NCBI GenBank assembly: GCA_019925095.2
Contig: CM034401.1
Span: 6,607,838 to 6,671,837 of the forward strand
Length of the DNA: 64,000 nucleotides
Origin: Dendrolimus kikuchii
Taxonomy: Eukaryota > Arthropoda > Insecta > Lepidoptera > Lasiocampidae
Direction of reading: 5' to 3'
Shown here piece by piece: positions 1-12,246 of this stretch (within the stretch, counting starts at the first letter, position 1; the number at the start of each line of letters is the position of its first letter). The position numbers were made by a program, and so were the translations under genes. Below the pieces are notes generated by a model. The model was not told where the DNA came from, did no database searches, and worked only from the letters and a program-made list of their open reading frames with translations.

Positions 1-53
1 ATCAGAGTATAGGTAGTATACAGTTTTTATAGAATGAATGTAAATTGTTTCAG

Positions 54-124
54 GGTTTGGTGGTGCCGATCGTCCAGCGCCCGGGTCCAAGGCGCAGACG
101 GACGACGACGTTGGCCTCGATTGA
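54..124 (+). CDS. Probable last coding exon of a gene cut by the left edge
   Basis: A pyrimidine-rich stretch ending in CAG at 51-53 looks like a splice acceptor. After it, one frame (entering with two bases completing a codon) reads 22 further codons, rich in Asp, Ala and Gly and ending VGLD, to a TGA at 122-124. The stretch is far more GC-rich and CpG-rich than the AT-rich DNA that follows, as expected for an exon followed by 3' UTR. An AATAAA lies near 526-531. The protein family is not recognisable from so short a piece. A second frame stays open longer and gives an arginine-rich peptide, so the frame choice is not certain. Confidence 0.45.
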
Positions 125-1785
125 GTATAACATTCGTCCATTAATTAATTACGCCACCTTTTGTAGTTCATCATCATCATATTAATCAAAGCCTAGGTTA
201 TACTTTAATAGCTTGTCGGTGACAATTTTCATACTAAGTCGCTTCGATTTTAGTAAAGACATAGGTTATTGATAGAAATTAATAGTATTTGTGAGATGTT
301 CATTGGTTTTATTCAAGAATTGTTAGTGTAGAAAATATCAAATGTTTAGTGAAGTGTGTCTTCCAGTTGCCACAAAACTCTGTTCTTTGGCGTCACATTC
401 ATTTACTGTAAAAATCTTATCTCTTAGTTTTTTTTTCGTATTGTGGCAAAATATTTACCAATTTAGAAACTGCGGTTGGTTAAATAAGTAAGCTTGACAG
501 CATTTTCTCGTTGAAATTTAACAAAATAAACAGACATAACATTCAGTAAATATCAAGTGTGATTAATAATTATTAATACAAGTTACTTAAAAACAACATA
601 TGTAGGTGATTAATTTCTTGAAAAAAAAAACACGACGTATCTTGAAAGTTTCAAGGGGTCAATTTTTGGACCTCGTCGATCCCCAAAATCAGTTTTCGTT
701 AATGTCCACCCATGGGAAACCGATTTCGACCCCAAGGGGTTGATATCGACTACTGTAGGAATCCCTGGTTTAAAAAATATCTAGTTATGATTTTATTATT
801 AAAGTTGAAGCGATTTAGTATGGGTAATTAATTAGGCACCACCGTTTGACATTACGGCCTTATTTACATTTTCGTTAGTTAGGAAGCTAATTAGGGTAAA
901 CTATACCACTGTTGGCGCTTCACCCAATGATTGGCACCCAGTCAATTTATTTAATATATAAAAAAAATTAATACTTTTTATTTTGTACCCATACCATATT
1001 ACAATTATGTCTCTCAAGACTACCCCATAAATATGTCCCGGACTTTTGGAGGGCTTGCGTGGGACCATGGGAAGGCCAACACGTAGAGGCGCCCTGACCA
1101 ATTTAATGTAAATGTGGTGTGACACTGACCGGCGATTATCCAAGGCTACACCATATAATAATGCACCCAAGGACAAGCCCCGGCCAGTGAAGGACTTATT
1201 GTAGAAAATGAGAACAAAATGTATTGGACTATTGGAATGAACTGCTAATGGAACTAGGACTCTGGGACTATGGAGTCTGCCCGTCGCAATATTCGGGGAA
1301 CATGGAAAGAACTATATTATTATTATTGTCATTGTATGGCTACAAAGTAATAATAAGATGCTAATCATTATACTAGAGTGTCAATAATGGTATATTTTAC
1401 CCCAAACTTGTGCAATTGGCGAATGAAACGCTTGTCTTCGTTTGGTTAGAAATTTTCCAATGAATTAATAAGTCGTCGATTAAATAGATGTCTGTTCGAA
1501 TGATGATATGCTGAACTCTTACTTAGCAAGTTAACTTGCTTCTTAACTAATGAAAATGTGAATCAGACTGTCATTGTTTCAACTTAAGTATGCTCAAAAT
1601 TTTATTGCAGCCGCCGCGTTAAACGAATATATCGAGTAATTTATGCATTTTTGAACTCGTGATTACTATCATTGAAGAATACTAGAAATAACAATTACAA
1701 TATGTTCATGTGTTGACTTGATGGCTAGTCCCACTTTGATCGCTAGATGTCGGTAGATATGGATAAATCGTAATCTATACAATAA
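125..1785. other. Gene-free AT-rich stretch
   Basis: No coding frame with credible composition or splice signals was seen. The first 400 bases may be 3' UTR of the left-edge gene. About 900-1330 is more GC-balanced, holds an open but unconvincing minus-strand frame and looks like the end of an unidentified interspersed element. The rest is AT-rich spacer. Confidence 0.4.
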
Positions 1786-1910
1786 TAAATCTGTAAAAGG
1801 TTCGAATTTGTACATTGCGTTTAAAAATGTGAAAAATATCAGGGGGGATAATTCGGACCACTCGGACAATTGTTATAATTTTTGTCTGCGAGTCTGTCTG
1901 TTAGAGCATC
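1786..1910 (+). repeat. Interspersed repeat, family P, copy 1
   Basis: This stretch shares a recognisable core with 30186-30480: a run like AATCAGGGGGG, then TTTGTCTG and CTGTCTGTTAGAGCATCA. The family is unclassified. This copy is interrupted on its right by a family A MITE half. Confidence 0.55.
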
Positions 1911-1921
1911 ACGTACAATTT

Positions 1922-1992
1922 AAGGTGTATGGAGCTTATGTCAAATTTTAAACCGATAGTAAGGCAAATGAACGGTCGGTAAGATATACAAA
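1922..1992 (+). mobile_element. Family A MITE, right half only
   Basis: The sequence from GGAGCTTATGTCAAATTTTA to GGTCGGTAAGATATA matches the right half of family A elements at 7393, 9386, 10040, 15746 and 42489. The left half with its inverted terminal repeat is absent, so this copy is truncated. Confidence 0.6.
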
Positions 1993-2226
1993 CCTTCATT
2001 AGACTTGTGCGAAACGACTCACTAAAAAGAAATATAGCTCTTACACTTAATTACTGTCACATTTATAATATTAGTATAGATTCGCGAGCTGCCTAAGATT
2101 ACAAACAATATTTTAAATAAATAAAACGCTAATAATTAAATTAAAAACTAAATGAATAATTGAATAGTGTTTTTAAATATCTAATAGTGAGAAAATGCTT
2201 TGGTCAAAGTAGAAATGTAGGGCTTA

Positions 2227-2630
2227 GGCTTAAAACGCACTGAGATTGAACGCGAGCAGTTTAGGAATAACTGAAAACGTTTACAAACACGCACAACGGT
2301 TGGCGGTTTTGCTTAATTTCTATTTTCATTATTACAATGGATTTCTGACAAGCAGCGTGAGTTGTGGCTATTCTCTGCTTTCGCCCGGTCGATAATGAAT
2401 ATGAAAACCGAAGCGGTTAACCGCCATCTGTGCGTCGCTGCACCAATATATGAGACATAAAAGATCGCGCGTTTTCAAACCGGTATCCAAATATAACAAA
2501 TTGCCTTTTTAAAATCAGCCACAGCAAAATAAATCGCTAATGCATGCGATTGTATACATAACTTATAGTATATGGTACAATTTTCTGCGGTTGCAAACCG
2601 CTCATGTCTAATCGCAGTGCGTGCTGAGCC
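2227..2630. mobile_element. Harbinger-like MITE with TTA target duplication
   Basis: The two ends are imperfect inverted repeats of about 36 bp: GGCTTAAAACGCACTGAGAT on the left, and on the right the reverse complement of a run ending GCACTGCGTGCTGAGCC-like sequence. TTA directly flanks both ends (2224-2226 and 2631-2633). A 3-bp TTA/TAA duplication and GG-starting termini are typical of PIF/Harbinger elements. At 404 bp with no coding frame, it would be a non-autonomous copy. Confidence 0.5.
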
Positions 2631-2633
2631 TTA

Positions 2634-3076
2634 AAGGCTTGTTCTAGGTTTTTTTTGTGAGTGTTTGTTATTATTAGTATTCTTCTGTGATACTGCATTG
2701 ATTCTTAAATAATAATAAAAAATATGTTCACTTGAATAATCGAACAATAAGTTTAATATATTAGAAATGAATATTGAAGGGGTTTCACTTTCTATAAATC
2801 TAAGAGCATTTATATTTTGGAACGATGCGTCATTTTTTTAAGGTTATGGTAGTTTAAGTCGGATTTTAGGTCCGTTTTGATTAACTTTAATATGAAATTC
2901 TCATTATTTGACAGTTTAAATATTAAGATTTTGAAGTGAATAGTATATCGATAATGGCACTAGACACGGGCGCCGGCTCGTACAACATAGTAAGACGTTG
3001 GTCGAGTTGTAAGCAATTACCATATTATTTTTATGTTTATAATCAATTTAAAAGTTACAGCTCCCTAAAATTGTAA
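2634..3076. other. Non-genic AT-rich spacer
   Basis: Nothing with coding or repeat structure was recognised here. Confidence 0.4.
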
Positions 3077-3429
3077 GGGGCCGTCCATAAATGACGTCAC
3101 ACATTAAGAGATCAACAAAGTGTGACAAGGGATGGTAGGAGTCCCTAATTTCGTGACATATTTCAAAATCAAATATATATAAACTTTAAAACAGGTAATA
3201 TAAAATATTTTCAACTCTATCGTATGAGCATAGTGTTTAAATTATTAAAAAAATATTTAAATGCAAATAAAACTAATTACGGAACTGCTGTTTTAATTTA
3301 ATAATTTCTTGATGTAGAATTACAAAATGTGTGATGTCACACTAGGGACGGAGGGGTCTCACGAATGTGACCAGCTGTGATAAGGACCGGGGAGGGGTAA
3401 AAAATTATGAAATTCGTGTGACGTAATTT
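3077..3429 (+). mobile_element. Family B element, near-complete copy
   Basis: It starts GGGGCCGTCCATAAATGACG and ends GTGTGACGTAATTT, so AAATKACGTCACAC is present as an inverted repeat near both ends. Characteristic inner blocks are AAGTGTGACAAGGG, CCTAATTTCGTGACATATTT and CTCACGAATGTGACCAGCTG. The same blocks recur at 23176, 25104, 38372 (minus) and 55676 (minus). It has no coding capacity. This is a widespread arthropod-type repeat whose superfamily I cannot name. Confidence 0.6.
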
Positions 3430-3954
3430 CACTATACATACATTTATACATTTCACAATGCTAAGAGAAGAAGCAGTTTATGAGAAATAATTCCGGCAAC
3501 TTGATTGTCGCTGCTAGCAATAAAATCCCGGTTTGCAGCTCGCACTTTAGGCGTTCGAGTCAGTTTGTGGTTATTTTTCGAAGCACACATAGATGAAGTA
3601 GATTTAAATACAGTAACTTGAACAGCCTGAAAACATTCGTAATTTTATTGTTAAGATTTTTCGAAATAGTATTTGTTGTAAGTAAATTTTGTTAATTTGT
3701 ATCTTCAAAAATGTCTTAATCCGCTAACGAGATAGCGAACTTTATTTACTGGTTTTGATTAACAAAATGTCTTCAGAATAATAAAATGTGTTGAAAGTTA
3801 GTATTATTGTATATCTATATCAAAAGGAAAGATAAAATACCTTGTGGTGCTTTATGTTATACAGTAGAAATATAGTTTTTGGGCCTTTTTCAGTTATTAC
3901 TATTTCCCTATTATTCTTTTACCATGGTTTAACACAATTAATAATTCCACCCGA
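3430..3954. other. Non-genic spacer
   Basis: AT-rich sequence with no supported gene or repeat. Confidence 0.4.
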
Positions 3955-4240
3955 TGTACTTAACACAGTAGACCAATTTTAGTGGCGCGCGTGTTCGAAT
4001 CGTGTAAGCGGAACAGAGTTAAGAATACAGCCATTTCCGCTTACGAATACAGTCCATTATATATTATTAATATGTCTGAAACCGGTCTGCACTTTTCTGT
4101 GCAAACGAAACCTGCCGATGGAATTATAAGTTGTGTGTGCACCTTATATATACATTTTTTTGCAGTTGTGATTGTAAAAAAGGGATCAGTTTGCACCGTT
4201 TCTCTATCCGCTGATAAATAAGAGTGGACATCCACTAACT
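3955..4240 (+). repeat. Interspersed repeat, family Q, copy 1
   Basis: It shares blocks with 27196-27400, in the same order: CAGTAGACCAATT, a GCGCGCG run, GTAAGCGGAA, then GAAACCGGTCTGC and CTGCCGAT. Short open frames on both strands here are not convincing genes. The family is unclassified. Confidence 0.5.
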
Positions 4241-4539
4241 ATTGCGTTAATTAAAACGGACCTATATAAATTTATTATATGGTGTTAAATTCGTTTCTGT
4301 TACTTCATGTAACTATATACTTTCTTTTTATTACATAATTTGTAATATGCAATTTGAAACATTCAAATTGTAAAACTACGTTAATTTTATCAGGCAATTA
4401 TGTTGCTAAATATAATGTTAATATTCTTATTATGGAGTTTTAATAAGTTTAGTTAATTCCTTAAAAGACTTCCTAATGGGATTTTTCTGTTTGTGTGTCA
4501 CAAATAAATATTTCTTATCCCTAGAAATAAAATTTAGGC

Positions 4540-4740
4540 ACACGTGTCATTGGAAGATGTGACGGGGCCAATGTGTCAACACAGGTCGCATCCCACACTA
4601 GCGGCCGCCCCATCTTCCAAGGGACGAGTGACATTCCGTCCGGTCTCTTGCCATCGTCACGCACCAGGCCATTCGGTTTCAGAATGGCCGGGACGCCGAC
4701 GGTGACAAGAGCTCGGCGAATGATGTCAGTTGTGTCTACA
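4540..4740 (-). pseudogene. Retroelement ORF fragment, orphan domain, copy 1
   Basis: On the minus strand an open frame reads [15 protein letters not shown], then [11 protein letters not shown], then [18 protein letters not shown]. The last block is almost identical to the minus-strand frame at 57157-56720. The domain belongs to a repeated invertebrate retroelement reading frame. I recognise it as recurrent transposon-borne sequence but cannot name the clade. Only the first part of the domain is present here. Confidence 0.55.
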
Positions 4741-5029
4741 AAAATGTATTTTTTATAGCTTTTTTAAAACTTCCAAATGCGTTCGTTCGCGATTTCCGTA
4801 CACTGTAGCGACATATTGATTACATCCATATAGAAGCAAGTTTCTGAAAAATATACTGACATGCAGATTAAGGAATCCTAAATCAGTCTTACAAATGCAC
4901 TTAAAAGCTACTTAATACTTTAAGAACCGTTTTCTAGACCAATAGGTACTCGTAACAATCGGTTCTTATTAAATAAATATGTTTAATATTACGAATATTA
5001 TAAGTATCAAAATACAGTCGAACTTCGTG

Positions 5030-5413
5030 ATTTCATCATCGGAGCGTTAAGTGCCGGTTGCGTTCGGAGCGTTCACACCGACACCCAGGGTTCGCTTTCC
5101 TACTTTTTCTACTGCACTTCGCGTGATTTTCAGCATTCCCCGTTTCGAGATCATTGGTACGTATGTCATCCTTCACAACGTAAAGCCAACATCTTGGGCC
5201 TTCCCCTTCGACTGGGACCTGGCGCAGGCGGCGTAACTAGACATTTGTTCCTCACATAATTAGCCGTTCTCCGCAAAACGTGGCCGTACCAGCGTAAGCG
5301 ACACTTGCAGTTTGTCTGCATGCCACGGACATGAAGACTGCCACGGATGCGGGAGTTCCTGACACGGTCTTTCCGCATCACTCCACATATCCAACGCAGA
5401 ACTTCGTCATTTG
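5030..5413 (-). mobile_element. 5'-truncated RTE retrotransposon, 3' end
   Basis: The minus strand encodes VLRWICGVMRKDRVRNSRIR and CRLRWYGHVLRR, which match the C-terminal part of the large RTE frame at 17513-20335 and continue past the point where that copy breaks. The frame then degenerates (KDDIRTNDLETG, RKSRKANPG) and ends near a GATGATGA-type tail at about 5030. It has the shape of an ordinary 5'-truncated LINE insertion with frameshifts. Confidence 0.7.
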
Positions 5414-6049
5414 ATCATATACCAGTATATCTAGACACATGCCAATTTCACCATGCATTTATTCACTAATGCTGATATTAAATGGATCAACAAAATTTAA
5501 TCAATTTAGTTAAAAGGCACAGAACTTAAACATTATAGGAAATGAATGAATGGTTCGTTTTAATTCGATCACTTTGATACGTCCAAATTAAAAGAGAGAA
5601 ATGATTAATCTAATTTCACCTTAAGTGATTTTCTAATATCAACCGCTTTACGCCTTCATTCAGACCGTACGACAGTTCAATTTTAACAACCGTCATTTTA
5701 TACCTACGTCATTTTCCGCATAAGATTGTTCTAAAATATAGACTAATTGTAAGTATTATATAATTCACAAAGCAGATTACAATAATAATTGGGACACATA
5801 TGGACTGCGTACATACATATTATCACGCCAGATTCCCATAGCGGTAGGCAGAGACAATGGATTTCCACTTGCTACGATCTTGACATGACATACAAATTTA
5901 ATATAGGTGCCTTTTACCTGGGCATTCTATGAGACATCTGCGATTTGATCGTGGTGTGGCGACATTCATCCCCTCTGGTAAGTATGGAATAAATTAAGGA
6001 CTTATAAGGATAATTACAAATAAAATAGTGACTGCATTCAAAAACTACA
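5414..6049. other. Non-genic spacer with a small repeat scrap
   Basis: Mostly AT-rich sequence. About 5820-5890 contains a TCACGCC...GGTAGGCAGAGA block. Related blocks near 34285 and 48790 share TCACGCCAG(A/T)TCCC, a common lepidopteran interspersed motif. Confidence 0.35.
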
Positions 6050-6055
6050 TTTATT
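6050..6055 (-). terminator. Polyadenylation signal of mRpL38
   Basis: AATAAA on the minus strand, about 17 nt after the stop codon of mRpL38. Confidence 0.6.
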
Positions 6056-6071
6056 TATAGTATACATAGAC

Positions 6072-9000
6072 TTAAACATCATTAACTCGTCCCCAACGTA
6101 ATCTTATTTTCCGCTCATGCAACTTCAGCCATGAAGGCATATTTTTAGGTAGTGGTTGAGCATTTGGAAACTTCAAGGGAGGTGGAGGTCTCTTGAAGGG
6201 GTCTTCGGTCTTCAACTTGCGTAAAAGGTACTCTTTGTTAATTTCCTTTGGATCTCTGTATTTATCCATGTATAGGTTGAAAGGTTTTCTACGTGGGAAC
6301 CATTCTTGAGGTCTGATGTATGGCTTTGGGAAATCATATTCATAAACTGGAAGAGAATTATTATTTGTAGACTTTTTTAATATACTAATTGTACTTGATA
6401 CGAGTCTAATGAACCCAAATCCTACATGAATAGACACCACACACAGAACATAATTTCCAAACTTTTTCATGATTTATCATTTAAAATGTTTTAACAAATC
6501 AGTCCCAAATTAAAGTATTAATGAATTGTTGTCAGTTCTGCACTTGTGTCCTAAAGTGTGTGATAGACATCCGAGCAAGTTCACATCCATATGGCTGTAT
6601 AACCTTTTACGCCAGTGTATCACCTTATAATTACGCTTGTTTTCACAGACAAAAATGTATACCTTGCTTTTTCTTACAAGATAAGTTTTTGGGTGTTTAA
6701 GTCAATCTTGTCTTTGGATGATTAATACGAAACATTTTCTACTAATGTCTAGATGTGATATAATATAATATCTAGATATTCTAGATGTGGCCTGATTTAT
6801 CTAAGAGATTGAAAAATAATTAAATAGTCTAATTCATTGCAAAAATCTTATGTGTAATGCATGAAAATGATCTTTTAAGGAACAAGTGTATTTATATGAA
6901 ATTTAATAACTGAAATGAGCTTGTTTACTCGTATAATTCACCCTGTCTTGTTATCTGAAGCTAAATAATTGAAAAAGTTAAAAAAATATATTCGTTACCT
7001 GGCTCTTTTACCATTAATGTGTTATGAAAGAAACTCCTTACAGAAACATCCCAATCACTTTGATAAAAGGCAAGGCCTATAGGAGTTATGTTATCCTGAT
7101 ATTTTTTATACCACTCTCTGGTGACAAATGTTCTATTTTGAAGAGGTGATGATGAAGTCACTGAAATCAGGTAACATCAATTAAATCCATATATCGTGTT
7201 AGCGTAATGGCTAGTGCACGCGTCCCAAACTCAAAGGGCGCAGGTTCGATCCTGGCCGGAATGCATGCACCACTTAGTCAGTTTTCTGATCTAATGTGCA
7301 TATTCTTACAATTACCACATGCTAATAACGGTGAAGGAGAACATCGTGATGAAACCTGCACATTGACATAACCAATGTGTCAAAACTGCCAAGCCGGTTC
7401 CTATATCTTACTATTCATTTACTTGCCTTACCACCAGTTGGATTTTCACCTTAGATGTATGGAGCTTATGTCAAATTTTAACTAATAGTAAGGCAAATGA
7501 ACAGTCGGTAAGATAAGGGGAACAGGGCCTGAATGTTTCTGCAAAGCATCTAACTACTTATTTTATATAATAACTTTAGCTTGTCATATTTTATAGCATG
7601 ATGGGGGTAGTTGACAGTGAAATCAATGAAACACTAACAAGATACAAAATATCAGAGTAAAGTAGAAGAAGAAAGCAAGATGGTTACAAGACATTTAAAT
7701 ACACTTTTTGTGTAAAGAGTTTTAGAATTTATTGTATAATAATTATGTCAAATGCTCAATTATGCTCTTTAACGCAGAAACCATTCATATGCCAATCCTG
7801 TAATATAACAACAGTATAACATAGAATGCATTTAAAATTGATTTAAAAAAGTATTGGTTATTTACAACATAGACGAGCTTTGCTAAATTTGTACAACTAA
7901 AAAGGAATTTGGTTTAATGCATATTAAACTAAGCTGCTTATTAATTCTACTACCCTCACTCCTTTCAGTTTTTCTGTCATAAGTCCCACATTGTCCGTAG
8001 ATACTCATTTGGTCCATGGCTAGTGGCTACACATAAATATCAGGGTGTAATATTTTTTTTTTGCAAAAACCACGATTCATGCTACATACCTTTAGGTACA
8101 TCATAGTTCACACTTCCATCTTGTTTATACAACACAAAAACATATCTGTGGTAACCTGTGCCCTTAAGTGGAAATGGTTGTAAATATTCTGCAATCACAT
8201 CGCCTTTCTCAACATAATTTCCTGGAATATTTGCAACTAACCAATGCACATATTCTTTCTCATTTTCTGTAAGGTGACCATCAAGGCTGGTCAAAGCAAG
8301 AGTCCATAGAGATTCTGCATCAGACTCAAAATTAACAATAGGTGGTCTTAAAGCTTCATTAGGTTTGATGACATTGCCAGTACACACTGGCAAGTATGAA
8401 TCATTAGTTATTTCATAGAAAATTTCTAAATTTAGATGTGGTATGAAGAAACCTTCACCATATAAATGGTCAAAAATGCTATAATGTTCTGCTACTTGCT
8501 TTTTATGTTGTGGACCTAATGTTCTGAGCCATTCATTCCTAACTTCATTAAGATCAACTTCAAGTGCATGTGTTCGTGCTAACTTTTCAAGAGTTTTATC
8601 ATTTTTTATTTTTTTCAAGTGTTCCAATCGCATATTTCTTACAGTTTCCGATGATTTTCTGAAAGAAAAATTTAAATTTCTGTGGTAAGAATATAGCATC
8701 TAGATATTACAAAGATAGATATCAATTTATACTAGATGGTGATAATATTTAAACAACAATACTTCAAATTATAATAATTAGATATGCACCCTTTTAACAT
8801 TTTAAAAAATGAAATTAGCTATTTCACTCACTCATTACCATGTTCTGAAGATATAAATCGATAGAACATATTTATAAAAATCATTACAAAATAATTATGA
8901 ATATAACTCTATTTAGGTAACCCCTAAAATTCAAATATATGTATATTTTAGATACCAGAGAAAGCTTAAGACCAACTAAAACCAGAAAAAGAAACAAGAT

Positions 9001-9704
9001 CTCACATGACACTAAGTTAAAATTCACACCAATACACCACCAAACAAGTCAAAATAGTGTAATAATCGGATTATGAGCTAAAACACATTTTTCTTATTTA
9101 TTTCATCACAGCTAAAATTATAAGTTTAGTTTACACAAAATTTTGTTCATAAGTCATGCACTGGTTTGCCAATGGTCGCCCCTCTCGCTTCTTACAACTG
9201 GGACTGGGGCTTGTCTAAGTAGTACTAAGAAACGGTTGGTGCGGTACTGGGAGATGGGAGGGGTTGTTATCGGCAAACCTCAGCACGACTTATAGGTGAT
9301 ACCAGATAGGAATATAAGATAATTTATATCTCTAAATAAGTCTCTATACATGAATAAACCGACTACTACCAGTCTAGTAAGTATACCGGTTCCTATTACT
9401 TACTATTCATTCATGACATTGGTTGAGTTTACATTACTTGTGTGGAGCTTATGTCAAACATTTAACCGATAGTAAGCCAAATGAACAGGTATAATAAAAG
9501 TTCTATTTACTTTTATACTAACCTCGTACATGGAAAGCCAATGTCAATCTTGGTAGTATATAACTCATCTTTGTAGTTCAGCTCATCTAGGCGTTCTTTT
9601 ACAGTTCTACAATAAATTGGAGGCTTCCCTCTCATTCTATGTCCTAATCGTAACTGTTGTAGTTGCACATTTGTAGCGAACGATCCGCAAATAGTCTTCA
9701 GCAT
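6072..9704 (-). CDS. mRpL38: Mitochondrial ribosomal protein L38 (PEBP-fold), four exons
   Basis: Component of the mitochondrial large ribosomal subunit. Coding exons on the minus strand are 9704-9523, 8658-8090, 7160-6999 and 6346-6072 (with stop). They have GT-AG junctions (donors GTTAGT, GTATGT, GTAACG) and matching phases, giving 395 aa, close to the usual size. The N-terminus is basic and lacks acidic residues at first, fitting a mitochondrial targeting peptide. The phosphatidylethanolamine-binding-like fold covers roughly residues 130-340, with the signature GTGYHRYVFVLYKQDG at 227-242. The C-terminal tail is proline- and arginine-rich (FKRPPPPLKFP, KIRLRWGRVNDV), as in L38 proteins. 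The start ATG at 9704 is the only one in frame in exon 1. Introns 1 and 2 carry family A MITEs, and intron 2 also carries a SINE. No breaks were seen. Confidence 0.92.
7196..7392 (+). mobile_element. tRNA-derived SINE (family D), in mRpL38 intron 2
   Basis: The left end is tRNA-like: AGCGTAATGGCTAGTGCACG as a box-A-like block and GGTTCGATCC as box B. It is followed by GAACATCGTGATGAAACCTG, which recurs at 21345. A family A MITE abuts its right end at 7393. It lies antisense to mRpL38. Confidence 0.65.
7393..7528. mobile_element. Family A MITE, in mRpL38 intron 2
   Basis: The terminal inverted repeats are GCCGGTTCCTATATCTTAC at the left and GTAAGATAAGGGGAACAGGGC at the right. Inner blocks CTTGCCTTAC and GTAAGGCAAATGAA also pair. 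It is about 136 bp, has no coding capacity and sits directly at the end of a SINE. Confidence 0.7.
9386..9488. mobile_element. Family A MITE, in mRpL38 intron 1
   Basis: Blocks CCGGTTCCTATTACTTAC, GTGTGGAGCTTATGTCAAA and CCGATAGTAAGCCAAATGAA match the family. The extreme right end is lost, and the copy stops about 34 bp from the exon 1 donor. Confidence 0.6.
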
Positions 9705-10039
9705 TTTGATTTAGGTACTGAAATAATCAGTCATTTTTGAAATAATAACCTTAACCTATAATAAAGTTGATTAAACATAAAACTTTACTATTTTATTACA
9801 CTTCAAAATCCCCTTTTTCCAAAATTCAAATATAAGCCATTGGTTTACGTTCTGTTATGTGTAACTTCCAAGTTTCTCACTTTATATTAAAAATTTTGAA
9901 TGGAAGTCTGAAGTAAGTATTTGAAGATTTTGAAGAATGATTAATAGTGTTGTCACAGTTTAACTCGGTTTTAAAAATTGAGTCAAACCGATTTAAGTCG
10001 CGATTCTATTATCTACTATTCATTTATTACCTATCAATG
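9705..10039. other. Upstream region of mRpL38
   Basis: AT-rich DNA upstream of the mRpL38 start; a promoter must lie here or in the adjoining spacer, but no motif can be assigned. Confidence 0.35.
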
Positions 10040-10160
10040 GTCAGTTCCTGTATCTTATTATAATTTACTACATTTGCCTTACTATTGGTTAAAATTAGAC
10101 ATAAACTCCATACAAACAACGTCAAATTTCAACCAAAACCGATGGTAAGTAAATGAATAT
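10040..10160. mobile_element. Family A MITE, diverged copy
   Basis: GTCAGTTCCTGTATCTTA at the left, TTTGCCTTACTATTGGTTAA inside and CCGATGGTAAGTAAATGAA at the right follow the family order with many substitutions. Confidence 0.5.
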
Positions 10161-10633
10161 ACGTTATATATTGAATATACGTTATATACGTTAAATATTG
10201 ACATATAACGTATGTATGTATATAAATTAACGTAGCTATTCATTAACGGCGTTATTTTTACACTATGAATTTGGCCACAGTCAATAACTATAATATTATC
10301 CTAGATGAAACGTGAGCATTAAAAGGGTTATGATTTTTTTTCTTAAACCAAATATAAAATCTAAAAGGTGGTAACAAAAATGTTCTTCTTCTTTGTTCAA
10401 TAATGACTTGGCACGGTTTGTGCATTCAGCCAGAGTCATGTATAAATGGCTTTTCAATTCAGTTTTATAAAACGAGGGAAACGTAACGCGAAAAAATAGA
10501 AACTTTACCCAAAATTTGGAAAAAAGTGTCAAAATAATTACTAAATATGTACAAACTACTAAAATTAAAGTTTAATTTGATTATTTACAATAAATGAATT
10601 TAATATACTGTATACATCAAATTTACAATCCTT

Positions 10634-10812
10634 AAGTAATAAAGACAGAAGTAGGAAGAGGAACGGAAAGAGAAATTAAAGAGTTATAAAGAGAAGTGTG
10701 ATCATACATAGGACAGGACAAAAAAACATGGTTCATGTCACAATAATTCTCACCGCATTCGCAGGCTAGACTCGAGACAATCCCAAGTCTATGTAAATGC
10801 ACCGGAAACAAA
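10634..10812 (-). pseudogene. LINE ORF2 C-terminal fragment (after RNase H)
   Basis: The minus strand reads LHRLGIVSSLACECGE, then MNHVFLSCPMYD, and ends PTSVFIT before a stop near 10634. The CxC...H...C pattern and the wording are typical of the C-terminus of Jockey/R1-type non-LTR elements with RNase H. Nothing further upstream of this frame can be followed, so it is a 5'-truncated remnant. Confidence 0.6.
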
Positions 10813-12246
10813 AATGTTATTATTTACATTAGCCAACAACTCTTTCAATTATGACAGAGTTGTTAATTTTATTTCCAAATTGTTCTGCGATACTTCTTTC
10901 GTGAAAGGCACTCTATCATAATATTATTATTAACTCCTTTTCCATTCGAAAGGAAAAGAGCATGTTAAAAGATTTTATACTGTACATCCTTGATGATAAA
11001 ATACAATTAATCCTAGATAGAATGACACAGTTAAGCGATTAACGACTAATGTGTAGTTTTAAGTGCTAATTTATTAAAATTTAGGTAATCGATGTACTAC
11101 ATACCACTTATCGATATTATATTATTATATCATAATGTACTAGACAACTCTATCACGTTTTCTAAAGATCCGTTTACACACACTCAAGACATCCACGCAA
11201 ACAGAATAATCATTTTTACATAAATATAATACAAATATTATTTTAACTTAACGTTAATTTAACTCGTTTTTCGTATATTTATGGGTTTTACGAATAAAAC
11301 CAGTGTGAAATTGTTTTGTAAAAAATATGCATTCGGTCTTGAGCAAAATAGCGCACGACACAAGTGTACCACAGTAATTTTACTTCCCAAGACCCTGTTC
11401 ATGTAATTCATTTCTCGCTTTATTTAAATATCATTCTTCAATCAACTTACAGTCAATTCTATTTCAAACTTTATATGTAGTGCTACCGCTGTACCTAACT
11501 CTTGCTTCTAGAATATAATATCATGTAACTGCAAAGTAGATCAAAAAGCATCTTGCAAAGAGGACAATATGAGCCCTTAATCCTTATAGTATAAACAGTT
11601 ACATCCAAAAAGTGCTATACTCACTTACATAATCACTGCGTGGTTAGATCAAACAGGATCAATACAAAGAACAATGAAAGCGATTGAAGCAATTTATATA
11701 ATATGATAGTGTAATCTGTAAATATCGGATACGGAATTACGAACAAAACAAAATATCGGTACTGTGTCTAGTGAATAAACATTGCCTTACATTGCAGTGA
11801 GACATATTGTGTTTGTGTATAGTTCGGGATTTATTGACTAGAAAACTGTATGATCACATAATTTCCAATTTCCTTTGCGTTACCTACCTTCTGTCAGTAC
11901 TCAGTTTCAGTTTATCGTTGTTCGCTGTATCGAGACGATCAAAACCAAAACCATTAATTAATCAATAATAATTTTAGTATAAACTGTTGTGCGTAAAATA
12001 TTAAAGTCTTTTGTTTCACGATTAAATAAAGAAGATGTACGTATATAAGTGAATACATTTGAACAATTCGTGAATTATATACCTAGATACTTTTTGTACA
12101 ATGTTGACGAGATAGTATTAGGAGCCATTTACACATGGCGAATAGTCACGTAGTCTTTTACCGAAGTAAAATGGCCTGCTAGTGATTTCGTGATATAATT
12201 AAAAATATTTTTTAAGTTCGCTGACTGTACGAATTAACATTATTTC
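10813..12246. other. Upstream spacer of the KDM5-like gene
   Basis: No gene or clear repeat was seen. It includes whatever promoter and 5' UTR serve the KDM5-like frame. No exon with a splice donor leading into 12247 could be recognised. Confidence 0.35.

Noticed and set aside
901..1176. 91-codon minus-strand frame
   Set aside because: The sequence looks like the end of an interspersed element; no splice or domain support.
7199..7260. tRNA gene candidate
   Set aside because: Box A and box B are present, but no closed cloverleaf can be drawn and a SINE body follows; it is a SINE head.
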